DNA from: Diaporthe sp. PMI_573
Taxonomy: Eukaryota > Ascomycota > Sordariomycetes > Diaporthales > Diaporthaceae
Length of the DNA stretch: 64,000 nt
Direction of reading: 5' to 3'
Assembly (NCBI GenBank): GCA_021399435.1
Contig: JAJTUP010000002.1
Span: forward strand, 2,232,001-2,296,000
This document shows positions 54,175 through 64,000 of the stretch, in pieces (position 1 is the first letter of the stretch; each line of letters starts with the position of its first letter). Under the pieces are notes generated by a model that was not told where the DNA came from, did no database searches, and worked only from the letters and a program-made list of their open reading frames with translations. The translations under genes were made by a program, and so were the position numbers.

Positions 54175-55602
54175 TCAGATGGCCGAGCCGATGTGCACCA
54201 CGCGCTCGTCACCGCTGCTGAATGTCGACCTCGACTGCCTCTGGTCGCGGGCGTCCTCGGTGCCCAGCTTCTCGAGGTCCCGCAGCTCGAAGTGCTCCAC
54301 CGTCCTGGCCCCCACGATGCCCGCCTCGCCGCCGTCGTTGTCGTGCGCCGAGGCCGTGCTACCCCTCCTGCTCCCGTTGTCGCTCACGGTCACGTCCGAG
54401 AGCGAGTGCGGGTTGTTCGCAGCCGCCCACGCGCGGCTGTTCCTCGCCGTCTTGTTGGTCGCCGTGCCTATGGTGGGGATCTGGCCGGCCGTCTCGTTCA
54501 GCTTGGTCGACATGAGTGACATCTGCAGGTCCTGGATGATCAGGCGGATCACGGGGAGCGTCTGGACGATGATGGTGCCTGCCACTTCTGCCTGGTACCA
54601 GATCTCTGTGTGGCCTTGTCTCCAGACGTACCACGAGTCATACGTGTTGAGATTCGGATCCAGCATGTACCACGTGCGGACGCTTGTGAAGATGGCGATT
54701 CTGAAGTTTACCGAGTCAGCAGGGCGGCGGTGAGATTATCATCGATGTCGATCTATCATGTACTCACACCGTACCCAGGCTCATGGCCACGCAGAGGCCG
54801 ACCTTCTCGTACCTCTCGATCCTCAACTTCCATGTGACCAGCCATGGGAACAGAGACAGCACAAAGTCGATTATGATGTTGAATACTGAGCACGAGGTCT
54901 GTCAGTGCCTAATGCTTGAAACACCCGCGCTGCAAGACATCCGCGTGGGAAGCAACTCACCATTCTGCCCGATCTTGATCTGGAAGATTGTGTCGTACGG
55001 CGAGCACACGCCTGGAAGTTTCCACCAATATGCGTCCTGGTCGCAGTAGTTGACCCAGTTGAGGAAGAGCAGGATGACGAGGTAGACGTTCAGCGACACG
55101 ATGATGACCCATAAGGCATACCTCTGCCACGACTCGGTGATCCTCAGCAGGGTCACGGCGAATGCTGTCTTGGAGAGGGTCTGGCCGACGGTGATGAGGC
55201 ATGACGATATCGAGACGAGGATGAGCATGCGGTCGTCCCAGGTCTCGGATACGTAGCCGGTGGCGAGCTCGATGGTTATGAAGATGTTGGTCGCCAGCAG
55301 CACCGTCTAGCACAATGATCAGCATCGGTGAATGAGAGCCACAGGTATAGTATGTTCCTTACCCAAGAGGCTACCAGTATATGATCATCCCACCACAGAC
55401 CATGGCGCCGATGTAATTTGCTCCAGACACGAAGGGCCAGGAAGGCGGTGGCGCCCACGAACAACGTCCATATCCCCCAATTGACCTGGCTCGACGGATC
55501 CACGAACTTCATCTCGGGCCCAGCCCGGGGGGTTTCCACGCTGACGGAGCCGGTGGTGGTAGAAGAGCCAGTGCTGACCGACTCGTCCCTGGGAACAAAC
55601 AT
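54175..55602 (-). CDS. Seven-helix fungal rhodopsin-domain integral membrane protein
   Basis: The exons 55602-55363, 55306-54961, 54885-54768 and 54700-54175 give 409 residues. Seven hydrophobic segments are visible, among them WGIWTLFVGATAFLALRVW, VLLATNIFITIELATG, LWVIIVSLNVYLVILLFLNW and VFNIIIDFVLSLFPWLVTW. The layout (WWDDHILV after helix 1, FNIIIDFVLSLFP in helix 5, IAIFTSVRTWYML in helix 6) is that of the large fungal rhodopsin-domain/SAT4-like family, which includes PTH11-related receptors. No CFEM domain precedes it. The cytosolic tail is Ser/Asn/Arg-rich and phosphorylatable. It is probably a plasma-membrane protein. The family has few characterised functions, so a receptor role is only a guess. 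Confidence 0.88.
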
Positions 55603-58600
55603 AACACAACAAACAGGACGAAGAGAAGGTGAGGCGCGATGACGAGGCCGTGCCTGTTGTCTACCGCGTGGAACGAGAGAAAGGGTAGAGAAGAAATCCG
55701 GAGAAAAGAGAGGCTAGCCGCACAGGTAACGGGATGGCGGCATGATCGTGATGTGATGATCGGATCGGAGATGGAAGTGACAGGCCGGGGAGAAAAGAGC
55801 CCTCGCTCTCTCGTGGCGGCACCCCGAGTGCTGGGTCCGCGTGGGATTCCTATTTATTCCTTCCCCCCCCCCCTACCAGGCTGAATGGCCGACGGTGGTG
55901 ATACGAACGGGAAATGATCTACCGGTGCGGGTCCAGTCTCGCCTGGGCGAACCTCGGGGGCTGTGACAAGGTGGACTCCACATGTTCAATTTATCTGGCG
56001 CCTGCATGCCCCCCATGCCCCTACGTAAAAGACGTGTTCTTCCGCCCTGTAGGCACGTTTTCCTCCTGGCCGCGGAACCGGATGTCGAGGAGAAAAAAGT
56101 CAGGAAACCCACCTGTCGTGTGTGCCTGACTGCTTCTATTCGGAGAATTTCCATCGCCCAGATGGCAACAGTGGTGAGATTAAATCGAGACCCCGTCGAG
56201 CCACATCAGGCGTCCGGCACTCACCACCTTGGGGTGTTGACTACCGTACCGCCCAGTCCACCCAGGGCGCTATCGTGAAGTTCCCCGGGCTGTCAGCCTC
56301 GGATTTCCGACTGGGCGGGATGAGTGCCGTTCGTGACCGGGGTCGCATATGGGACCAGATAGATCCACAAGCCACACACCTATGACATTTCCAACCCCAC
56401 GAAACACTCAACCCACTGCTCCATGTAATCTGTACGAGATGGCACGGCCGTGAAGAGTTTTCCGCGGCCGTGGATGTTGTTGTTGTTGGCATCAACCAGC
56501 GGGAGAGCGTCGGTCGCAGGATCGTCTACCATCAAGCATAAAAAGACCGGTTGGCGACTCGAGAGGACCCGCAATCCCATCACGAACCACCCGTCACGCG
56601 CCACCCGTCACGCAACGCGGCGCAGAGCAGCGCAGCGCACCGTGATGAATGACGGACGCATGCCAAAATTGACGTCTAGGATTCGCCGCCTTGCAAAGTC
56701 GCAATAGGATCCATCACACCTTCCTGTTCGGTACCAGGCGACGCCAGAATGCAGTCAAGGGCGGTACACAGTAGTGTAAAATAGCCAGCCCCCTTCCTCC
56801 TGTTCGGAAGAACAGACATCAGACATCTTGGGCCCACGACCCACCCAGCCGGTTCTCGCCCCACCCGCACATGACCTGCGCGAAACGAAACACCATCACC
56901 ACCAAGCCAGCAAGTCAGCAAGTCAGCAAGTCACAGCTCATGTGGGGACCACCACCCCTCCCCCTCCTCCTTCGCCCCCTCCCGAAAGCGAGGTCACGAA
57001 CATGATCACCCGGAGATAAAGAACAACAAGCGGGAAGAAAGGTGGCCAGAATGCCATCCATCTGTGCGCAAATCCTGCGTGGACCCCAGCCGGGGCCCTC
57101 GCCTCAAACTGATGGCGACACCCGGGGCGCCGTGACACGCCGCCTGCCGAACAGTGCTTTCATTGCTCATCTTGCGTCGTGAAACAGAGGCTCTCGGTGG
57201 GGTCCCGCTTGTGCCGTGCACAAGCTTGCATACTGTATAGCACACTACTTACGCCTAGTGTAGCACGATACAGTAGCACTCCAGGAAGAAGGATTCGCCC
57301 AGCCGCGACGGTCCGTACGCACCACCGAAGCCCGCAGCGGTGAGCGGGTCCACATCGGGAGGGAGCTGGTCAGCCAGCCAGCCCTCATAATTGAGCTCAG
57401 ACGAAGGCGTCGCACGTGGGTTGTAGATAAACCGGGACCGGGACGCCTTCCATGCCGTCCGTCCTCGCTGCCGCCGCCGCAAGCAGCCGCAGCCGCAAGC
57501 CGCCAGTCGCAGCCGCGCTGTCAGAGTGTTCCCAGGCCGGGGGACCATACAAACCCTCAAAGCGGAAACTTTACTGAGAGAGATTGACTGCCCTGGTGGA
57601 TCGGCGGCAGGGCCCTCCCCCCAACCGGCCACCGTAAGCAGTCACAGCCAGCACCCTGCAGCCTTGGCAGGGCGCGTGTGCACACATTCTCGAGCCGGAC
57701 AGGACCTGCCACATCAGCTCATTCACGCGGTGGGTGTCTCCGAGCTCGTGCCACTCGGGAAACAATCTGGCAGTATTTTTTTTACCCATGCTCCTGCTGC
57801 TGCTCACATCGGCGGGAGTCAAGGGTCCAGGTAAGCTAAGGTCAGGGGCTTCGGACGACGGACGAGAAGGTCCTATATCTCCCAGCTGGGTATTATAATC
57901 CTCGGCTGGGAAAGGGGAAAGGGGAGGTTCACCTTCCTCGCCTCAGCGGACGTGGGTTGAAGCGGTCCACCCACCCTCGACTATCAATCACCAATTTCTG
58001 CCGAAACATCACCGCCGAGGTAGTCAACCAAGTTCGGTACCGACCAATGGGGCCTATGGGCCGTCGCCGCTGCGGAGGTGGTCGTTTTTGGAACGGCGCC
58101 TGCAGCCGAGGTGCTGCTGTCGTCGCGTTGATCTGGTCCACTTGCGACAGAACTGGAGCAAGTCTTTGACTTCAGGGGTCCAATTGAACCAGGGACATAT
58201 GTACCAGTCTCCTGGGACTGTGGTCGATGGATGTGACTGCTCGAAGGCTCATGCCTCACGTGGCGGCGGGCGCCCCTTAGCTCTGCAACCGTTCCAGCCG
58301 TCTGAGTCTAGGCCGTTCATCCCAACTCCAACATCCTGGTCGGGAACTAATGCCACCCTGTGCTTACCGCAGGGAGGATGGTCGCCCAGCCAGCTTACAA
58401 GGCCATCCATATATCATAATCTTGTACAGTATTCAAACCCTACCATTATTGCACGGTATTCACTCAAGGCAGCCGGACACACAGAGGCATGCAATATTGT
58501 CACCGTGGTACCAGATGCAGATGATTTCGATATTCTTTAGCCATTTATTCCGAAGGGTATGATGTATTCCCACAGTCCGAGAATTAAACGGACGTCAAGT

Positions 58601-59153
58601 CCTTTCCCTCATCGACTCTCCCTATCAGTGCTTCAACCAGGTGCCGGATTCCCAGGTCCCATGCCAGATAGTGCCCGCAAGGGCGAAGAAGAGTCCGATG
58701 ACGTGTTGAATTCGACCAATTCCTCGTGTTAAGAACCGGAAAAGGAGAAATAACAGGTCAAAAATCACAGCCTGAACCAAACGCACACGAAGATACTCAG
58801 ACAAGTCCTGGTTTGTATAAAAACCGAAGACACACACAAGAACATCGATCCAGTCGGTGTAGTGAAGCCAAAAGAAAATGTATAACTCCTCAATAACATA
58901 AATGCACCGTAGTGCATGTTTGAGAATTTTGTAATTCGTTCGCCGTTCGAAACAGCAAATCATTCATATCATTCAGAAGTAAGAAAGACATGGGTATTCA
59001 AAGTAAAGTCCGTGGAAGTACACGCCAGAAGGGGCCCCAAAAGACCGCGCAGAAGGAAGAATGCAACGTGTGAAGTGGCCAAAGGGTAACACGGAAAGCA
59101 AAAGAAAATCAAGAAGCTATTCATCATCAAAGTCGTCGCTCCTCTTGTCATCA
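55603..59153. other. Long gene-poor region
   Basis: About 3.5 kb between the rhodopsin-domain start and the chitin synthase stop. No frame in it shows recognisable motifs. It includes a C-run near 55866 and an octamer array at 56904-56934. The AT-rich right end (58.5-59.15 kb) is probably the chitin synthase 3' UTR. Confidence 0.5.
56904..56934. repeat. Tandem octamer aagtcagc, about 4 copies
   Basis: The array begins with the variant aagccagc, then two exact copies of aagtcagc and a partial copy. Confidence 0.8.
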
Positions 59154-62100
59154 TCAGACGCCCCTAAACATCCTGACCACGAGGAACCACATCGCGCCGA
59201 GGAATTTGAACCCTGAGAGCGCAGCCACGGAGTAAAGCACCACGGCCATATAGATGGTTGTCCTGGTCGTTTCTGCCTCCTCAACGGCGTCTTGGTCGGT
59301 GGTGGTACTCGATTTAGTCCCAATCTTGTCCAACCCTGCAGCACTCAGGACAAGCGCGACCAGCGCAAAGTTGGAGATCATCCATATAAGCACGACTACC
59401 GTACGAACACCACGGTAGTAGTCCTGTTGTTTCTCGTCGAGCTGGGCAGCCGTCGGGGGCTTGTTCTCCTTTACGGGCTTCCGACCGAATACCTGCAGCT
59501 CACGATCATACTGGGCGTTCAGATCGCCCTCGTCGGGAAGATCCGTCTTGCCCTGGCCATCTTTGAGTTCAATAGAGGGCAGCTTCTCCGCCTTGTCATC
59601 ACCCTTGGTACCCCAGGAGATATCGTGAGTATTACAGAAGGCATAGACGTTAAGAACGTTGGTGAAGGTCGGAGTCAACAGCATATACTGCCCCAGAGAC
59701 GTGATCATGTGCCATGGGTCAAACATGAGCAGCGAAGCGATCAGCCAAATTCCATAGGTCGACATTACTGAGACGATCAACGTGTAGAAGACCTTGTTCT
59801 TGAAAAGGTCTTGAATGTTGAACCCGTCGGCGTCGTTGATGTCGGTCTGGATGGCTATCACGGAAATGTAGATGGCCGCAAACATCAGGTAACTAGAAGG
59901 TGGCTTGGTTAGCATAATTCGGCAGGCCCACTCATGGAGGGCCTTGACTTACACAAAGATGATCGCCCAGAAGACAACCATTGCCATGTAGTATGGCCCC
60001 GAACCAGCTGGTCGATTACCCAATGATAGAACGAAACAAATCATGAGTGAGATACCATAGAGCCATTCAAACACGATACCGAGAATGCTACCAGCGGTGC
60101 CCAGGAGCGTTTCATCGCCCAAGCTCGTTGTCAATATCTTGAAGACCAGGAAGAAGTTGCCAATAGCAAACCATGCGAAGATCATGTTGATAGTGTTGAA
60201 CGTGAACTCGACGAAAAAGGCCAGTTTCCGCATCAGGGAGTGATCCGAGCGGAAGAACTGGTAGAAGTGTGCAATAGCATAGATGGCAGCGAAGAAAGAC
60301 CCGTTCAGCCACCGACGACGTTGCAGGATGAGCTCGGTGGCAGTGTCGGGTACATCAGTCTCGCCCGTGGCTGACTTGACGTACTGGAGGATCCAGTGGC
60401 AATTCCGCTTGGTGACAAGCTCGAAGCAGAGGATACGATCCTCAGCGAGATACATGTTTGACGTGAAGATACCTGCACCGGCGCCTTCGAGCTTTTCGCC
60501 GGCGAAGTACTTCTCGAGTGGGCCCTGGCCGTTCTTGTCATTCTGAAGAGCAACGAATCGGTACGCTGAGAAGGCACCCGGCAACACCGATATGAAGCCG
60601 AAAGCGGACTCGAGTGGTTTGTCGAGGATATTGCTCATCTTGTACTCGAAATTCTGGGCTGCAACCAGTGGGTTGAAAAGGTTTTTTCCTCCAGTGCCGA
60701 GCATAGCCTTAATCTCGCCACAAGCGCCAGCGCACATGGGCTCGAGGTCGAAAGCCTTCCAGAGGTGGTAAATCGAGTTGCCACCGGGCTTTGTTCCAGC
60801 GTCGATCAAAACAGTAATGTTGGGGTCCAGAACGCGACCAAAGGCGTTGAAGAACCATCGGTGGGAGTTGATCTTCTTCTGGTTCTTCTCCTTGAGGCAA
60901 AAGAGCAGCTGCACCGGCTGCTGCTTGGGTATCAGCTGGACCACGTCGTTCTTGATCTGCATGCCGACTTGCGAAGTATACTCGTAGATGTGAGCCGTCA
61001 CGTCTTTCTTGTTGACCTGCTGCTTGGCGATGCCCTCCTGGTACACACCCATACCAGCGAGAAGGGCCCGCGTCCTCGGATTGATCTTGGCCCGGCCATC
61101 GCTGACGATGCACACCACAATCTTCTTCCAGGCATCTTTGCCCCAGGTCTTGCTCTCGGTCCGCTTGCACATGTACTCGACGTTCTTGAGAACACCGATC
61201 ATGGTCCTGGCGAAAAGAATCTCATCCTCGTTGTACATTGTAATGACGATAAAGAGCTCTGTGTGTCTGGTCTTGCTGAACAGCTTCTGTCGTAGGGTGA
61301 AGTTCTCATCGTAGAAGTTGTTTGGGTCACAGGTTGCTGCTGTGTATCGCATGTGGGTGAATTCGTCTCGGTCGCCGTGAGGAACCTGGTTGAGTAACCT
61401 CGGTGGGACTGGGCAGTCCAGCACCAAGTTGCCCCGATATAAAAGCACTTCCTTGACCGTCTTCCAGCGCTTAAGCCCGCCGCCTCCTCCCTGCTGCTGC
61501 TGCTGCTGGGGTTGGTCTGTGTAGGCGCTCTCGGTCATACTAGAGTCTTGGTGTTGCAACATCGGCCGTCTGTCATCATACTCGAAGCCCGGCTCTCCTT
61601 GAGGCTGTGGCTCGTAAGGCTGGTTGTAGTAACCGTCGTGGTGTGCCTCGGGGTTAAGAGAATAATCCTGGTAGCCAACGTGCTGCTGCTGTTCGTAACC
61701 GGGGTGGCCTCCGATGTTCTCCATCGATTGCTATCTCACAGGTTAGTAGGATGTACATCGTCTAGCTTTCCAGGCGGACTCACAGCTGTTTGCATGTGAA
61801 GGGAGTCTGCAGGGCTGTACGTCCTGCCAACGCCGGGCGGCCCCAAGGGCATTTGAAGATGTGACGCGGACGGGTTCTGTCCATAGGGATTGTCGTCGAG
61901 TTGGTAGCCATGCTGGAGTGGGTGGCCCGGCGAGGGCGTCCTATGGGCGCGAGGATCCATCGTGTGATGGTCGTAGTAGTCGTCGTCTGTATGTTTTGAC
62001 GATTAGATACTTGACTATGAAATATGTTGCGAGGCGGGACGATTCCAAGTCGCCGCCGGAGTATCTTAAAGTGCCCCTCAGAGCAGCGGCGCTGGATCAA

Positions 62101-62427
62101 GGGAGCGGCGCCAAGACGTGTACTTGGCCGTGGACAAAGGTGCAAGCTCGGGAGCCGTCCTTGGGCTTTGAGTGACTGGTGGCGCGGGGCGTGTGGACAA
62201 GAGGAAGTCACACAACGAGTAGAGGTATAGTACAGTGAAAGGTAGGGGCAGGTGGAACGAAGAGTGGGTTGTCAGGGAGGAGGGTGGTATATTGTGTTTA
62301 GCTCCCGGGTTGAGGAATGTCCTGGCCCGCCTATGACGCGAAGCGAGAGGATATGGGTGGGCAGGAGGGCAGGAGGGCAGGAGGGGGGGCAGGTAGGAGG
62401 AGACTTGCCTAATCGATTATACGACAT
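59154..62427 (-). CDS. Class III chitin synthase
   Basis: Four exons, 62427-62409 (19 nt), 61986-61784, 61730-59953 and 59892-59154, give 912 residues. It polymerises UDP-GlcNAc into chitin at the plasma membrane. Class III features: [67 protein letters not shown], the metal/donor region [24 protein letters not shown] and QRRRW (544-548). A multi-helix C-terminal half and a short VRMFRGV end follow. The N-terminus [14 protein letters not shown] comes from joining exon 1 to exon 2 over a 422-nt intron that starts GC (TTAG/GCAAGT) and ends ACAG; only this phase keeps the frame. If that intron were wrong, translation would begin at Met 61960 (MDPRAHR). Class III enzymes are specific to filamentous fungi and important for hyphal growth. 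Confidence 0.95.
62361..62384. repeat. Tandem gcaggagg, 3 copies, inside chitin synthase intron 1
   Basis: Three exact 8-bp copies lie 24 nt inside the long GC-AG intron, close to its donor end. On the transcribed strand this makes a C/T-rich stretch. Confidence 0.8.
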
Positions 62428-64000
62428 GGTTGTTGTATTCTAGTAATGCGCACGAGGGATGGTTTTTGGAGTCGCTCCGTCACCTGTCAGGGGTCGCAAC
62501 CTGGACGTATATTGGGCCGCAACCAAGTTCGAAGCCCACACAGTTGTCGTGAAGTGATGACTTGTGTCAGAGGTAGTATTTGGTCACTGCCCCCCCAACA
62601 AGGCCCCTTTGGAATGTGCCAAGGATGTGGTGGAGCGTGCTGTGAACCGTGGCAGAGACTGAAGTCGACGGGCACTGACGGCGGTTTCGAAAAAGGTGCT
62701 GCGGTCGGCTGCGGTGGTTTGAGCCCCTATCCCGTGCGGTACCTTGTCTGCACTGGACGCTTATGCGAGTGGGCGCGGTGCTTGTTCTGCTTGAACTCTG
62801 CTCTGCGGTCTGGCAGATGAGAAGGGCTGGTTCGGACGAGTGCGCTGGCTGGGTCACCACGATGGGCAATCTGGCAAGAGGAAGAGTTGGTTGGCTACCA
62901 CGCCCGAAAGCTACAATGGCTTAGGCCGAGGCTTGGGAGGTCGGGAGTGCGCTGTCTGGCTGAGTGGCCGTCTGGATTGATGAAGGGGGGCGCTCGAGAT
63001 CAACGCGGGCACGGCACTGGCTGGGGAGAAGGAGTCGTTTCAGGCTCACAGGGGAGGCGCAGTAAGCTACCCGTGACGTCGCTTGGGAGGGAGCTGGCCG
63101 GGGGTCACCTTGGGCCTGCTGGGGCTCCTCATTGGCCTGTGCAGAGGCTCTTGTGGGGGTGGGCAGGGGTCGTGGCAGGGGACTGCGAGTCTTGGGAGGT
63201 TGCGATCGATGACTTGGTAATAAATTTCCTACCAGACGTTGCAAAGGCTCCCGAACTCCCGCAAGAGCTGGGAGTACTGTGAGTCGCAGGTCACAATCTC
63301 CAAATGCCAAATGCCCGTGATTCAGCGTGCTTGATTACCTGCCGACCTGCGACCTCGTCCCGTTACCCATGACATCCCAGCCCGTCCCGGGTCATTGAGT
63401 TGCTGCAACCCTGTTTCGTCACCCTCATGCGAGCGGCCTCCTATTTTATTTCTACCACATGTAAAGTGTCTGTCACTGACGTAGTGCCGACCAATCCGAA
63501 TACGCCGTACAGCACGGCCAGCACGGCTAGAAATCATGCACGGGAGGCGTCTAGCAGACCGGTCGGTCCCTCCAGTGACAAACCAAGGTGGAGAGCCATG
63601 TCCACGATGGAGTCAAGCGAGAGAGAAAAAACCCAATTGTTGACGGGCGGTTGCGTGAGCAACCAAGGATCACAAGGCGGGGTAGTAGGGAATAGCCACA
63701 GTTGGGAGTGACCAACTGCGTCTCGCACCAGCATCGGAATTAAGCCGATTCCAGATTTCGGCTGGGCTCAGCATCCACAAGCCCACAGGATGCGGGCGGC
63801 GAGTGCCTCAGCGCTCCCCACAGTGGGTTCGGTCGGCCATGTATCTGGGTATCAGCTCGTCGAGGTGCGAGGATGGTGCTGCATGTGGCGCGGGCGTCGT
63901 TGCGTCGTCGCCCCGGGCGATGAGGGCAACCATCCGCACATGCAGACATGACTAGGCGCAGATCCCGAGCCGCAGTACTCGGTAGAGGCAAACTGGACGT
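62428..64000. other. Region upstream of chitin synthase, open at window edge
   Basis: No supported gene. GC-rich sequence with overlapping open frames but no recognisable motif. It should include the chitin synthase promoter and 5' leader. Confidence 0.5.

Noticed and set aside
1..64000. Secondary-metabolite cluster, transposon or CRISPR-like array
   Set aside because: No synthase, transporter set, transposase, long terminal repeats or regularly spaced repeats were seen; the short tandem repeats are simple arrays.

Overview
The window looks like nuclear DNA of a filamentous ascomycete, most likely a Sordariomycete. Short introns (mostly 49-106 nt) with GT..CTGAC/CTAAC..AG signals interrupt most genes. 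Intergenic stretches are long and pyrimidine-rich. The gene set (class III chitin synthase, fungal rhodopsin-domain protein, Zn2Cys6 regulator, S10 carboxypeptidase, PNUTS/Ppn1-like protein) is fungal. I found 21 protein genes, one of them cut by the left edge, and rebuilt their exons by hand from splice signals and reading-frame continuity. I found no convincing tRNA, rRNA, intact transposon or CRISPR.

Layout. 1-24 kb is mostly core metabolism and housekeeping: an unnamed Ser-rich fungal protein (cut at the edge), ethanolamine-phosphate cytidylyltransferase, branched-chain aminotransferase, an unnamed coiled-coil protein, a class I methyltransferase, a small basic Ser/Arg-rich protein, 5-hydroxyisourate hydrolase, GET3, the MPE1 subunit of the cleavage/polyadenylation factor, and a PRELI/UPS lipid-transfer protein. 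24-33 kb looks more accessory: AT-richer spacers, a secreted serine carboxypeptidase, and a Zn2Cys6 regulator divergent from a short-chain dehydrogenase. 33-54 kb is housekeeping again: mitochondrial release factor 1 divergent from cytosolic tryptophanyl-tRNA synthetase, a gamma-glutamyltranspeptidase-family enzyme, glutaredoxin 5, phosphopantothenoylcysteine decarboxylase, a 1534-residue PNUTS/Ppn1-like CPF-associated protein, and SLY1. 54-64 kb holds a seven-helix rhodopsin-domain protein and a class III chitin synthase, separated by about 3.5 kb without a clear gene.

The most noteworthy signals are these. Two GC-AG introns are required by the reading frame: one in the Zn2Cys6 regulator, where it removes an in-frame stop, and one after a 19-nt first exon in the chitin synthase. 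A CGG-N3-CCG palindrome lies between the Zn2Cys6 regulator and the dehydrogenase. CPC1/Gcn4-type TGACTCA elements lie upstream of the aminotransferase and the tryptophanyl-tRNA synthetase, two classes of gene under cross-pathway control. Two 3'-end-processing proteins (MPE1 and the PNUTS-like protein) lie in the same window. I see no strong evidence for a wholly new multi-gene system; the regulator-dehydrogenase pair is the best candidate for an undescribed local circuit.
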